Positions 45,136 through 54,096 of a DNA stretch of 64,000 bases are shown here, one piece after another. Each line of letters opens with the position of its first letter. Position 1 is the first letter of the stretch. Origin of the DNA: Marinobacter gudaonensis (GTDB taxonomy: Bacteria > Pseudomonadota > Gammaproteobacteria > Pseudomonadales > Oleiphilaceae); NCBI RefSeq assembly GCF_900115175.1, contig NZ_FOYV01000001.1:2108001-2172000 (forward strand), in the 5' to 3' direction. Under the pieces are notes generated by a model that was given only the letters and a program-made list of their open reading frames with translations, was not told where the DNA came from and ran no database searches. The position numbers were made by a program, and so were the translations under genes.

Positions 45136-45633
45136 ATGAGCAGCGTCACCCTGGACGGCAACCCCCTGGAACTGAGCGGTAAGTTCCCGCAAAAGGGCGA
45201 CAATGCGCCGCCCTTTACCCTGACCAACAGCGGCCTGGAAGAAGTGAAGCTGGACAACTGGGCCGGCAAGCGCAAGATCCTGAACATCATCCCAAGCATC
45301 GATACCGGCGTCTGCGCCGCCTCCACCCGCAAGTTCAACGAAAAGGCCGGCAATCTGGACAACACCGTTGTGCTGGTCGTCTCCGCCGACCTGCCATTCG
45401 CCGCCGCCCGGTTCTGCGGCGCCGAAGGCCTGAAGAACGTGGAAACCCTCTCCACCTTCCGGAACTACAGCTTCCAGCAGGACTACGGCGTGGCCATCCA
45501 GAACGGCCCCCTGGCCGGCCTCTGCGCCCGGGCGGTGGTGGTACTGGATGAAAACAACAAGGTCCTGCACAGCCAGCTGGTCGACGAGATCAAGAACGAG
45601 CCGGATTACGACGCGGCCTTGAAGGCGTTGTAA
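45136..45633 (+). CDS. tpx: Thiol peroxidase
   Basis: The 165-residue atypical 2-Cys peroxiredoxin has peroxidatic C60 ([16 protein letters not shown]) and resolving C94 (ARFCGAEGL). Length and both cysteines match Tpx, which reduces lipid and hydrogen peroxides using thioredoxin. A strong AAGGAG box precedes the ATG. The gene is flanked on both sides by palindromic elements (copies 4 and 5) in the same orientation. Confidence 0.95.
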   Translation: MSSVTLDGNPLELSGKFPQKGDNAPPFTLTNSGLEEVKLDNWAGKRKILNIIPSIDTGVCAASTRKFNEKAGNLDNTVVLVVSADLPFAAARFCGAEGLKNVETLSTFRNYSFQQDYGVAIQNGPLAGLCARAVVVLDENNKVLHSQLVDEIKNEPDYDAALKAL

Positions 45634-45683
45634 AGCCGGCAATCAATGATCCGGCCGGCGGCCGTATCGCCGGAGTTCGGGCG

Positions 45684-45788
45684 AAGCAGCCGGCACGGCT
45701 TTCCAAGACTGTGCATTGCCAGGGATGGCAATGCCAAGCCCCCATGGACGGGTTCACGGCGTGTCTTGGAAAGCCGTGCCGGCTGCTT
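45684..45788 (-). repeat. Palindromic element copy 5 (CATCCMTG double-hairpin family)
   Basis: Outer arms 45684-45709 and 45763-45788 are perfect 26-bp reverse complements. Read on the minus strand, the 53-bp interior has CCCGTCCATGGG and a 9-bp hairpin GCATTGCCA-TCCC-TGGCAATGC, joined by GCTTGG. It is the most diverged core, yet both small stems are still paired. It lies between tpx and the MATE gene, 65 bp before the MATE start. Confidence 0.92.
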
Positions 45789-45853
45789 TGCTAACTCCCG
45801 GGCCCGGACCTGTTAGAATTCCCTTCCAAAAAACCGAAGGCCCCCAAAACCCC

Positions 45854-47191
45854 GTGCAGACCACCACCCAGAACCGATCGCTGGCCCGCCACCTCTACAG
45901 CATGACCTGGCCCATGCTCTTTGGGGTGCTGTCGCTGATGACGTTCCAGTTGGCGGACAGCGCCTTTGTAGGTCAGCTCGGCCGGGACCCACTGGCAGCC
46001 TTGGGCTTCACCCTGCCGATGCAGCAGTTAATCATCGGCCTGCAGGTGGGCCTGGGCATCGCCACCACGGCCATTGTCTCCCGCACGCTCGGCGCCGGCG
46101 ACGAGCTGCGGGCCTTCCGGCTTGGCGGGCTGATCATCACCGTGGGCGGCAGCCTGGTGTTCGTTATCTGCGTCACCCTCTGGTTACTGCAGGAAGTCAT
46201 CATGACCGCCCTGGGCGCGGAGGCATCGCTGCTGCCGCTCATTCGTCAGTACTGGATTCCCTGGCTGATCGCCGCCTGGACCGGAGCCTTCCTGTATTTC
46301 GGCTACAGCGTGTGCCGCTCCCACGGCGATACCAAACTGCCGGGCTACATGATGGTGGCCACCAGCCTTACCAACATTGCCCTGGACCCACTCTACATCT
46401 TTGTATTCGACTGGGGCCTGCCCGGTGCCGCCTGGGCCACGGTGACCTCGTTCGGCATGGGCTGCCTGGTGATCTACCCCAAGCTGCTGAAACGGCACTG
46501 GGTGCGGTTTGACCTGCAGGAACTGGCACTCTGGAAGGCGCTGAAACAGCTCAACGGCATCATGGCCCCGGCCATGGTCAGCCAGCTGATGCCGGCGGTC
46601 TCGGCCATGCTCGCCACCGCCCTGGTGGCCGGCTTTGGCTCGGCGGCGGTAGCCGCCTGGGGCCTGGGCACCCGGCTGGAGTTCTTCTCGATTGTGGTGG
46701 TGCTGGCGCTGACGATGTCCATGCCGCCGATGATTGGCCGGATGCTCGGCGCCGGCGACATCGAGCAGATCCGCAGGCTGGTGCGCCTGGCCGTGCGTTT
46801 CGTGGTGGTCTGGCAACTGGCCATAGGGCTGGTCTGGGTGGTCGCGTCCGGGCTGGTGTCCGATCTGTTCTCCAGCGACCAGGCGGTTCAGGAGGTGTTG
46901 GCCGGTTACCTGGTTCGGGTGCCCCTGAGCTACAGCGGCCTGGGCGTGTGCATGCTGATGGTGTCGGTGTGCAATGCCCTGGGACTGGCGATGCGGGCAC
47001 TGCTGGTGTCCACCCTTCGGCTGTTTCTGTGTTTCCTGCCGCTGCTGTGGCTGGGCAGCCAGCTTAACGGCATCTATGGCCTGATGAGCGGTGCCCTGGT
47101 GGGCAACCTGTGCGCCGGCGCCATGGCCTACAGTTTCTATCGGGCGGGCATGACGCGGCTGAAGGCCGAGATGGCTTCAGGCAAAGCGTGA
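45854..47191 (+). CDS. MATE-family multidrug efflux transporter
   Basis: The 445-residue protein has about twelve membrane helices; SMTWPMLFGVLSLMTFQLAD and the internal repeat near residue 235 (LNGIMAPAMVSQLMPAVS) follow the MATE pattern. It should export cationic compounds with Na+ or H+ antiport. GTG 45854 is chosen as the start because the open frame further upstream runs through palindromic copy 5. Its end overlaps the convergent thioesterase gene by 15 bp. Confidence 0.88.
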   Translation: MQTTTQNRSLARHLYSMTWPMLFGVLSLMTFQLADSAFVGQLGRDPLAALGFTLPMQQLIIGLQVGLGIATTAIVSRTLGAGDELRAFRLGGLIITVGGSLVFVICVTLWLLQEVIMTALGAEASLLPLIRQYWIPWLIAAWTGAFLYFGYSVCRSHGDTKLPGYMMVATSLTNIALDPLYIFVFDWGLPGAAWATVTSFGMGCLVIYPKLLKRHWVRFDLQELALWKALKQLNGIMAPAMVSQLMPAVSAMLATALVAGFGSAAVAAWGLGTRLEFFSIVVVLALTMSMPPMIGRMLGAGDIEQIRRLVRLAVRFVVVWQLAIGLVWVVASGLVSDLFSSDQAVQEVLAGYLVRVPLSYSGLGVCMLMVSVCNALGLAMRALLVSTLRLFLCFLPLLWLGSQLNGIYGLMSGALVGNLCAGAMAYSFYRAGMTRLKAEMASGKA

Positions 47192-47602
47192 GCGGAAGCT
47201 CTCGGGCATGGGCACCACTTCCTTGCGCTGGTAGTTGAAGAACACGAATCCATACTTGGCCAGGGCTACCGGCTGGCCGCTTTCAGCCTTGGTAACCCGG
47301 AACACGAAATCCCCGCCGTACTTGTTGAAGTCCATCACGCCCACTTCAAAGCGCAGCATTTCCGGGAAGAAGGATTCCGACTGGTACATGGTGGCCAGGT
47401 CGGTGACGATGATGCCGGTGCCGTCCTTGCCCGCTTCCTGAAGACCGTAGCTCACCAGGAACTGGGCGCGGGCTTCGGAGAGCATGGAGATCAGGGCGTC
47501 GTTGCCCAGGTGGTTGGCGCCGTTGATGTCGGTGATGCGCACGGGCATGCGGGTTTCGAAGCAGAAGGCGTCGTCCGGGAAGGCGAGTTTGATTCGGGCC
47601 AC
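47177..47602 (-). CDS. Hotdog-fold acyl-CoA thioesterase
   Basis: The 141-residue protein of the 4HBT type has the catalytic-region motif VRITDINGANHLGNDAL and the strand GIIVTDLATMYQSESFF. Family members hydrolyse acyl-CoA or acyl-ACP thioesters. The chain-length preference cannot be read from sequence. Its 3' end overlaps the convergent MATE gene by 15 bp, and its start faces the Nudix-MBL gene across a 210-bp gap. Confidence 0.82.
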   Translation of the reverse strand: MARIKLAFPDDAFCFETRMPVRITDINGANHLGNDALISMLSEARAQFLVSYGLQEAGKDGTGIIVTDLATMYQSESFFPEMLRFEVGVMDFNKYGGDFVFRVTKAESGQPVALAKYGFVFFNYQRKEVVPMPESFRSRFA

Positions 47603-47733
47603 GGGGGTGTCCTGTTCTTGCTGGGCATTGGGGCGTGAATGATACGCCCTTCGACTTTGGTGTTCATCCTGAGATCTTGCCGTATAAATCGGTTATCTTG
47701 CTGGTAGACCTTTGCGCATCCAGCTTGGTGGAC

Positions 47734-47763
47734 CGACGGTTGGGAGGGGCCTTCCAACCGTCG
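47734..47763. other. Perfect 10-bp hairpin in a divergent promoter gap
   Basis: CGACGGTTGG and CCAACCGTCG flank GAGGGGCCTT, which itself pairs (GAGG/CCTT with one G:T), giving a stem of about 14 bp. TTTTT follows 9 bp later on the plus strand. It lies 50 bp before the Nudix-MBL gene and upstream of the thioesterase gene. It could be an operator or an attenuator-like terminator; nothing in it resembles the six-copy palindromic family. Confidence 0.45.
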
Positions 47764-47812
47764 ACCTTAGCTTTTTCGCGCGCCCAATAATAACGAACGC
47801 ATCTGGAGTTTT

Positions 47813-49450
47813 ATGGAAATTCGCCCTGCTGCCACTCTGGTTCTGGCCCGAGACACATCGGAAGGCATTGAAGTCCTGCTGCTGCAACGCACCTGGGAGG
47901 CCGTGTTTATGCCCGGGTATTTTGTGTTTCCCGGTGGCCGGGTTGAGGACCATGAACCCCATGGACGGGCGCACGCGGTCGGGGCCGGAGACGCCGAGAT
48001 CAGTCAGACGTTAAGCGTCGACGAAGGCGGCGCGGATTTTATGCTGGCGGCGGTTCGGGAGTGTTTCGAGGAGTCCGGGATTCTGGTGGCGATGAATCAA
48101 CAGGGCATGCCGGTTGCCGGGGATCATCCGGCCCATGGTGACAGGCAGGCGTTGTTTGACGGCGAATTAACGCTGGCCCAGCTTTGCCGGAAGCACAATT
48201 TGTCGATTCCCCTGGACCGGTTGGCCTATCTGGGGCACTGGATTACGCCGCCGGGGCCGCCGCGGCGGTTTGATACACGGTTTTTCGTGACGCCGGCACC
48301 CGAGGGGCAGCTGGCCAGTCACGATGGCATCGAGACCATTGATCATGTCTGGCTGCGGCCGGAGCAGGCGCTGGAGGACCATCGCAGCGGCCGGCGGTTG
48401 CTGGGGCTGCCAACCATCCGCACGCTGCGGATTCTCAGTGACTTCGACACCACCGAGGCGCTGATGCGTTACGCCCATGCCAATCCGCCGGAGCCCCATC
48501 CGAGCGAGCCCTGGCCCGCCGTGAAGAAGGGCAAGCCGGTTACGCTGGAGCCCGGTGCCCCGGCTTATGACGAGGCGGTGAAGCTGGATCCGGAGGGCGA
48601 AGGCTCAACGAAGGCGGAGATCACCCCCGGGGAGCCGGTGGAGGTGGCCGCGCGGGTGGTGCGGCTGACAGCGCCCAACCCGGGCATGATGACCGGGCTC
48701 GGCACCAATACCTACATCCTGGGCCACGAGCGGTTCACAGTGATTGATCCCGGCCCCGCCAAGGACAGTCACATTGAGCGGATCCTGGAGCTGACCGGCG
48801 GAGTGATTGATCAGGTGCTGGTGACTCACACCCATCAGGATCATTCTCCGGCAGTGGCCGAGCTGAAAGCGCGGACTGGCTGTCGGGTATTTGGCTGGCC
48901 GGCGCCCGAGGGTGCGGGCCAGGACCAGACGTTCGTGGCCGACGATGAGCCAGCACATGGCGATCTGATCGTGACCGAGGCCGGTATCCTGAAAGTGCTG
49001 CATACCCCCGGGCACGCCTCCAACCACCTGTGTTTCCTGCTCGCGGACCAGCAGCTGCTGTTCTCCGGCGACCACATCATGCAGGGCTCCACGGTGGTGA
49101 TCAATCCGCCGGACGGCGACATGAAGGCCTACATCGAATCGCTGTACGATCTGCTGGCCGAATCCATCCGGTTCATTGCGCCGGCCCACGGCTTTCTGAT
49201 GGGGCACCCGCCGGCGGTCATCGATTTCCTGATTACCCACCGGCTGTCCCGGGAACACAAGGTGATGCGGGCCCTGGAGGCGCTGGCGCCGGCGGATCTC
49301 AAGTCGCTGACGGCCAAGGCCTATGACGACGTACCGGCCGCCATTCACGGCCTGGCGGCACGGTCGGCCCTGGCGCACCTGCTGAAACTGGAGGCCGAAC
49401 ACCGGGCCTACCAGGACGACGACCAGTGGCACCTGGTACACGCGAACTAA
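47813..49450 (+). CDS. Nudix hydrolase - metallo-beta-lactamase fusion
   Basis: The 545-residue protein joins two enzymes. Residues 1-230 form a Nudix domain of the NUDT19/CoA-diphosphatase type, with LLLQRTWEAVFMPGYFVFPGG and a Nudix box ending VRECFEESGI. Residues 285-540 form a metallo-beta-lactamase fold with H339-x-H341-x-D343-H344 (THTHQDHS), then HTPGHASNH, FSGDHIM and PAHGF, like LACTB2-type hydrolases. A joint role in acyl-CoA or RNA-linked metabolite hydrolysis is possible but unproven. There is no stop or frameshift at the join. Confidence 0.88.
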   Translation: MEIRPAATLVLARDTSEGIEVLLLQRTWEAVFMPGYFVFPGGRVEDHEPHGRAHAVGAGDAEISQTLSVDEGGADFMLAAVRECFEESGILVAMNQQGMPVAGDHPAHGDRQALFDGELTLAQLCRKHNLSIPLDRLAYLGHWITPPGPPRRFDTRFFVTPAPEGQLASHDGIETIDHVWLRPEQALEDHRSGRRLLGLPTIRTLRILSDFDTTEALMRYAHANPPEPHPSEPWPAVKKGKPVTLEPGAPAYDEAVKLDPEGEGSTKAEITPGEPVEVAARVVRLTAPNPGMMTGLGTNTYILGHERFTVIDPGPAKDSHIERILELTGGVIDQVLVTHTHQDHSPAVAELKARTGCRVFGWPAPEGAGQDQTFVADDEPAHGDLIVTEAGILKVLHTPGHASNHLCFLLADQQLLFSGDHIMQGSTVVINPPDGDMKAYIESLYDLLAESIRFIAPAHGFLMGHPPAVIDFLITHRLSREHKVMRALEALAPADLKSLTAKAYDDVPAAIHGLAARSALAHLLKLEAEHRAYQDDDQWHLVHAN

Positions 49451-49693
49451 CCGGACGTAACAGACGCACACCGTATTTCGCAAAACCCTTCTGTTGTCGG
49501 CCTCCGCTCGGGCGTATAAATGTAACAGCAATGCAAAACGCCCCAGCGGTAAGGATTCCGGGCGGCCCTGCGCCGCTCTGAGGCATTCATGAAGACGGCA
49601 TTAAACCTTTGTTACAGCCGTATTCAAGACTGCCACCGCCACTCTATCCTTGCACGCACACGGTCGAACCGAGAGGACGGAACAGAAACCACC

Positions 49694-51085
49694 ATGCTGT
49701 TTACGCGGCTTCCATCACCCATTCGCCATGCCCTGATCGCCGGCCTGGTCACACCCTGGCTGGTCCTGTCGGTCAGTGCTGCTCCCGCACAGGGGGAAAC
49801 CGGGGCATCCAGTACCGGCAAGAAGTCAGACGTCCTGATCGCCGAGCTGGCGGAAGATGAAAATGTCGAGGATGTGGAGGACTCGGTACCGCTGAAGCAC
49901 TCCGAGCGGGAAAGGCGCAGTGCTTCTGCCAACACGCGTAGCGGGGCCGGTATTGATACCCCCTCGTCGCCCGCCCGCAAGGTAGCGCCCAACATTGACC
50001 TCAAACAGGTGGCGCCGCCGCCCGAAGCCCAGCCTGCCACCCAGACGGGCCAGACCGGGGAACCGCCCGGGCCGGAGGTAGCGACGGAGGACACCGGTAC
50101 CGCTGCGCAGCCGGAGATTCTGCCCGGAGAAGTGTTCACACTTCTCGGCAGCGATGTCATGCCCGGCACCTCCACCCGGCTGGCGTGGACCCCCGGCATC
50201 CAGATTGCCGGCCTGTCCCAGCCAACCCCGGTGCTGGTGGTAAACGGCGTCAACGCCGGCCCCACCCTGTGTCTGACCGGCGCCATCCACGGCGACGAGC
50301 TCAACGGCATCGAGATCATTCGCCAGACCATGTACGACCTCAACCCGGAAAAACTCTCCGGCCGTGTGGTGGGCATCCCCATCGTCAACCTGCCGGGGTT
50401 CCAGCAGGGCAGTCGCTACCTGCCGGATCGTCGCGACCTGAACCGGCACTTTCCCGGCCACCCGGAGGGCAGCCTGGCGGATCGCATCGCCCATTCGCTG
50501 TTCGAGAACGTGATTCGCAAGTGCGACATGCTGGTGGACATCCACACCGGTTCGCTCAAGCGCACCAACCTGCCCCAGCTGCGGGCCGACATGAACAACC
50601 CGGAAGTGGCCGAGTTCACCCGCGGCTTTGACCGCATGGCGGTGGTGCACAGCACTGGCTCACCGGGCATGCTGCGCTCTGCTGCGGTGGCCGCCGGCAT
50701 CCGCACTGTGACCCTGGAGGCCGGTGAGTCCCATCGAATCCAGCAGCACCAGATCAGTGCCGGTGTGAACAGCCTGACCAGCCTGATGGAGCGCCAGGGC
50801 ATGATTTCGCGAATGTTTGTCTGGGGTGATCCGGAGCCTGTCTATTACGATTCGGACTGGATCCGCGCCGACCACGGGGGCATCCTGTTCAGCGAAATCG
50901 AACTGGGTGCCCGGGTGTCCAAGGGCGAGATTCTGGGTTACGTCTCCGACCCCATTACCAACGCCCAGCACCCCATCCGCTCCACCAGTGATGGCCGGGT
51001 GATCGGCATGGCAGTGGACCAGGTGGTGATGGCGGGCTTTGCCGCCTACCACATTGGTACAGAGGCGGAAGTGCCCGGAGAGTAG
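49694..51085 (+). CDS. Exported succinylglutamate desuccinylase/aspartoacylase-like protein
   Basis: The 463-residue protein starts with a likely signal peptide (LIAGLVTPWLVLSVSAAPAQ) followed by about 110 low-complexity Pro/Thr/Glu residues. The catalytic domain follows, with zinc ligands in AIHGDELNGIE and DIHTGS and with EAGESH as the likely catalytic Glu. AstE/AspA-like enzymes remove acyl groups from amino acids; an exported member may act on envelope or peptide substrates. Upstream in-frame ATG 49589 would bury the signal peptide, so 49694 is used. Confidence 0.78.
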   Translation: MLFTRLPSPIRHALIAGLVTPWLVLSVSAAPAQGETGASSTGKKSDVLIAELAEDENVEDVEDSVPLKHSERERRSASANTRSGAGIDTPSSPARKVAPNIDLKQVAPPPEAQPATQTGQTGEPPGPEVATEDTGTAAQPEILPGEVFTLLGSDVMPGTSTRLAWTPGIQIAGLSQPTPVLVVNGVNAGPTLCLTGAIHGDELNGIEIIRQTMYDLNPEKLSGRVVGIPIVNLPGFQQGSRYLPDRRDLNRHFPGHPEGSLADRIAHSLFENVIRKCDMLVDIHTGSLKRTNLPQLRADMNNPEVAEFTRGFDRMAVVHSTGSPGMLRSAAVAAGIRTVTLEAGESHRIQQHQISAGVNSLTSLMERQGMISRMFVWGDPEPVYYDSDWIRADHGGILFSEIELGARVSKGEILGYVSDPITNAQHPIRSTSDGRVIGMAVDQVVMAGFAAYHIGTEAEVPGE

Positions 51086-51133
51086 TATGCTAGGCTTTTT
51101 TTTGGGTGAGACCGCGACCCCAGAGGAGCCTCA

Positions 51134-52099
51134 GTGTCTTCAGAAATCAACGGAGAGAGCCAGGGAGAGAATCAAGGAACCCTGGCGCGCATTCCTGGCC
51201 TGGCCTACATTGGCCTCGTCCTGACACCCCTGTTCTGGGCCGGCAACGCGGTTGTGGCCCGCGGCACCGTAGACAGCATTCCCCCGCTTTCCATGTCGTT
51301 CTGGCGCTGGGTCATCGCCCTGGCGATCCTGCTGCCGTTTGGCCTGCCCGGCATGTGGCGTCATCGGCACACCATCCGGCAGCGGTTCGGCTCCATGCTG
51401 GCCCTGGCCACCTTCAGCGTGGCGGCGTTCAATTCGCTGCTGTATTTTGCCGCCACTACCACCACGGCCACCAACATCGCCCTGATCAACGCCACCATTC
51501 CCATTTTTGTCGCGCTGCTGGCCTGGGTGCTACTGGGCGACCGCACCCGGCCCTTGCAGGCGTTGGGTATCGCCCTGGCCATTATTGGCATCGTCATCGT
51601 GGTTGCCCGGGGCGAATTGTCGGTCCTGACCAGCCTGCAGGCCCAGCCGGGCGACCTGATCATGGTGGCGGCGGTCTTCAGCTGGGGGCTGTTCTCGGTA
51701 CTGCTGCGGCGCCAGGCGGTACCACTGCCGGCCCTGACGTTCCTGACCACCCAGATCCTGCTCGGTACGTTGGTGATCCTGCCGTTCTATCTGGCGGATC
51801 TGATGTTTTTTTCCGGCGGCTTTGAGCTCTCCCGTGGCACGGCTTTGCCACTGCTCTATTTCGCCATCTTTCCCGGTATACTCGCCTACGCCTTCTGGAA
51901 CCACGGTGTCTATCGTATTGGCCCTGCCCGGGCGGCGATTTTCATGTACCTGACCCCGGTGTTCGCCTCCATACTCGCCACGGTTTTCCTGGACGAATCC
52001 CTGGGGCTGCCACACGTTGTCGGTGGCCTCTTGATCCTCGCGGGCCTGCTGCTGGCCACACAGACCGGTCGTCGTGCACACTATCGCCCGCAAAGTTAA
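51134..52099 (+). CDS. EamA/DMT-family transporter
   Basis: The 321-residue protein has ten predicted helices in two EamA repeats (about 30-165 and 178-312), with FWAGNAVVARGTVDSIPPL near the start and AILATVFLDESLGLPHVVGG in the second repeat. It is probably a metabolite or amino-acid exporter. It starts at GTG 51134 after GAGGAG. It is 48 bp downstream of the AstE/AspA-like gene. Confidence 0.85.
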   Translation: MSSEINGESQGENQGTLARIPGLAYIGLVLTPLFWAGNAVVARGTVDSIPPLSMSFWRWVIALAILLPFGLPGMWRHRHTIRQRFGSMLALATFSVAAFNSLLYFAATTTTATNIALINATIPIFVALLAWVLLGDRTRPLQALGIALAIIGIVIVVARGELSVLTSLQAQPGDLIMVAAVFSWGLFSVLLRRQAVPLPALTFLTTQILLGTLVILPFYLADLMFFSGGFELSRGTALPLLYFAIFPGILAYAFWNHGVYRIGPARAAIFMYLTPVFASILATVFLDESLGLPHVVGGLLILAGLLLATQTGRRAHYRPQS

Positions 52100-52118
52100 C
52101 CCGCAAAAGGAAACGCCC

Positions 52119-52682
52119 ATGAGTTATCCCCTCCACCATATGTTTCGACGCGTCTTTTGCCTGGTCCTGTTTCTTGCCGGTGCCACCACCACGCTCTCGG
52201 CGGCCGCTCAGCCCTGCGACCCCGAGGCCTCCCAGTGGATACCAAGCCGCTATTATCCAGCTGGCACCGTGGTCTTTCACAAGGGCGACTGGTACGAATC
52301 CCGGGAATTGCATCAGGGGCTGGAGCCCGGCATTACCTTTGAGTGGATTGAGCTGGATTCCGTCCCCGATTGCGGCAAGCCTGAGCAAGCGGCCGAGGAC
52401 GCCGGAAAGGATGCCGCCATGGGCGCTGCGAATGGTGGTGGCGGGAAGGCGGTGCCGGAAATGCCGAAAGCCGGGCCCTCCGAGCGCGGTATGAACGACC
52501 TCGGCCAATGCGAGAAACCGGACCCGTGGCAGTTTTCCCGGAGCTACACGGTTGGCAGCCTCGCCACCCACGGCGGGCAGATCTGGGAGGCCATTCGGCC
52601 GACCAATGGCGATATGCCTGGCATGACCGAACCGCCGCGCTGGAAGCTGGTCAAGGAGCACTGCGCACTGGAAGCGCTGTAA
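52119..52682 (+). CDS. Exported protein with two chitin-binding-like modules
   Basis: The 187-residue protein has a signal peptide (to about residue 30, SAAAQPC) and two similar modules of about 55 residues. Each has a W-x(4)-Y-x-x-G pattern, an aromatic HKGDWYES or HGGQIWEAI strand, and flanking cysteines, joined by a Gly/Ala/Lys linker. This resembles carbohydrate-binding family 5/12 modules found in chitinases, but no catalytic domain is present. AAAAGGA precedes the ATG. It ends 3 bp from the convergent PatB-like gene. Confidence 0.68.
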   Translation: MSYPLHHMFRRVFCLVLFLAGATTTLSAAAQPCDPEASQWIPSRYYPAGTVVFHKGDWYESRELHQGLEPGITFEWIELDSVPDCGKPEQAAEDAGKDAAMGAANGGGGKAVPEMPKAGPSERGMNDLGQCEKPDPWQFSRSYTVGSLATHGGQIWEAIRPTNGDMPGMTEPPRWKLVKEHCALEAL

Positions 52683-52685
52683 CGC

Positions 52686-53885
52686 TCAGCAAGGGACCTT
52701 CAGTGCCGCATCGATGCGGCTGACAACCTGTTCAAGCACCGATCTCGGACAGCCGATGTTCAGCCGCATGAAGCCGCTGCCCTGTTCCCCAAAAGACAGA
52801 CCGGGATTCATGCCCACGCCTGCCTCCCTGACGAAAAATCGCTTAAGTCCGGCATCGTCGAGGTTCCGGTCTCGACACAACTCCCGGCAGTCCAGCCACA
52901 TCAGGTAGGTGCCTTCCGGTGCCGTCACCCGGATGCCGGGCAGCCGCTCTGCCACCGCCTGCGCAATGAAATCCCGGTTACCCTGCAAATACTCCATCAG
53001 CCGGTCGAGCCATGGCCCGCCGTGGCGATAGCCCGCTTCAAAGCCAGCAATGCTGAAGGGGTTGCACTGGGGCAGATGCATGGATTCGAAGACCGACTTC
53101 ATGGCCTTCCTACGCTCGGGATCGGCAATCACCAGGGCCGACAACCCAAGACCGGGCATGTTGAAGCTCTTGCTCGGGGCCACCGCCGTTACCAGGGCAT
53201 CCTCGGGACCGGCGAGATTGGCGAGCACCGTGTGGCCGGGTTTGTCCGGGAAGGTCAGATCGCAGTGGATTTCGTCGGAAATCACCACCAGACCGTGGCG
53301 ACGGGCAATGGCCAGAACCGCCCGCAGTTCGTTTTCGGACCACACCCGGCCCACCGGGTTGTGGGGGGAGCATAGCAGCAGAATCCGGGCATCCGGCCGC
53401 GCCGCGCACGCCTCCAGATGGTCCAGATCCATCCGGTAGTGGCCTGCCCGCTCCTCGTCCGGTACCAGGGGATTCTCAATCACCGCGCGCCCGCTGTGGC
53501 GGACGGAACTGAAGAACGGCGGGTACACCGGTGGCTGGATAATCACGCCCTCCCCCGGCGCGGCATAAGCCATGCAGGCGGCGTTCAGGGACGGCACCAC
53601 GCCCGGTGCCATGAGTATCCAGTCCCGTTCAATCCGCCAGTCGTGACGGTCAGCAAACCAGTCGATCATCGACTGGTACAGGGAGTCCGGGAACAGGGTG
53701 TAACCGTAAACGGGGTGGGACGCTCTCTCCTGCAGCGCCCGGGTGACCGCCTCCGGCACCGCGAAGTCCATGTCGGCAACCCACACCGGGATGATGTCGT
53801 CACGGCCAAACACCGCCTTCCGAGCATCAAATTTCACCGAGCAGGTATGCTCTCTGGACACCGGCACATCGAAGGGATTGGACAC
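52686..53885 (-). CDS. PatB/MalY-type C-S lyase (class II aminotransferase fold)
   Basis: This PLP enzyme of about 399 residues starts near FDVPVSREHTCSVKFD and has VWVADMDFAVP, YGYTLFPDSLY, LLCSPHNPVGRVW and the PLP lysine in APSKSFNMPGL. This pattern is PatB/MalY cystathionine beta-lyase rather than a true aminotransferase; it would release homocysteine or volatile thiols. GTG 53885 is preferred because GGAGAG lies 6 bp upstream; ATG 53903 is possible. Confidence 0.86.
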   Translation of the reverse strand: MSNPFDVPVSREHTCSVKFDARKAVFGRDDIIPVWVADMDFAVPEAVTRALQERASHPVYGYTLFPDSLYQSMIDWFADRHDWRIERDWILMAPGVVPSLNAACMAYAAPGEGVIIQPPVYPPFFSSVRHSGRAVIENPLVPDEERAGHYRMDLDHLEACAARPDARILLLCSPHNPVGRVWSENELRAVLAIARRHGLVVISDEIHCDLTFPDKPGHTVLANLAGPEDALVTAVAPSKSFNMPGLGLSALVIADPERRKAMKSVFESMHLPQCNPFSIAGFEAGYRHGGPWLDRLMEYLQGNRDFIAQAVAERLPGIRVTAPEGTYLMWLDCRELCRDRNLDDAGLKRFFVREAGVGMNPGLSFGEQGSGFMRLNIGCPRSVLEQVVSRIDAALKVPC

Positions 53886-54096
53886 AGGCGCTCTCCACGG
53901 CAACGTTAAAACGGTTTAGCGGTATTGTGGTGGGCCTGACAGGCAACCGCAACCGCGCTCACCGGGCTCTCCACCGGGTCGGTTCATCCGGCTTTGGTCT
54001 AAGATCGGCGAATTTCCCTTGCCCGAATGGGCTGATACTTGCGAACCTAACGGTTTAGCCCATAACAAGAGTCACAACCCCCCGGAGCCCATGTCC

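Noticed and set aside
45716..45853. Extended N-terminus of the MATE transporter
   Set aside because: The extra 46 codons read through palindromic copy 5 and have no transporter similarity; the first helix follows GTG 45854.
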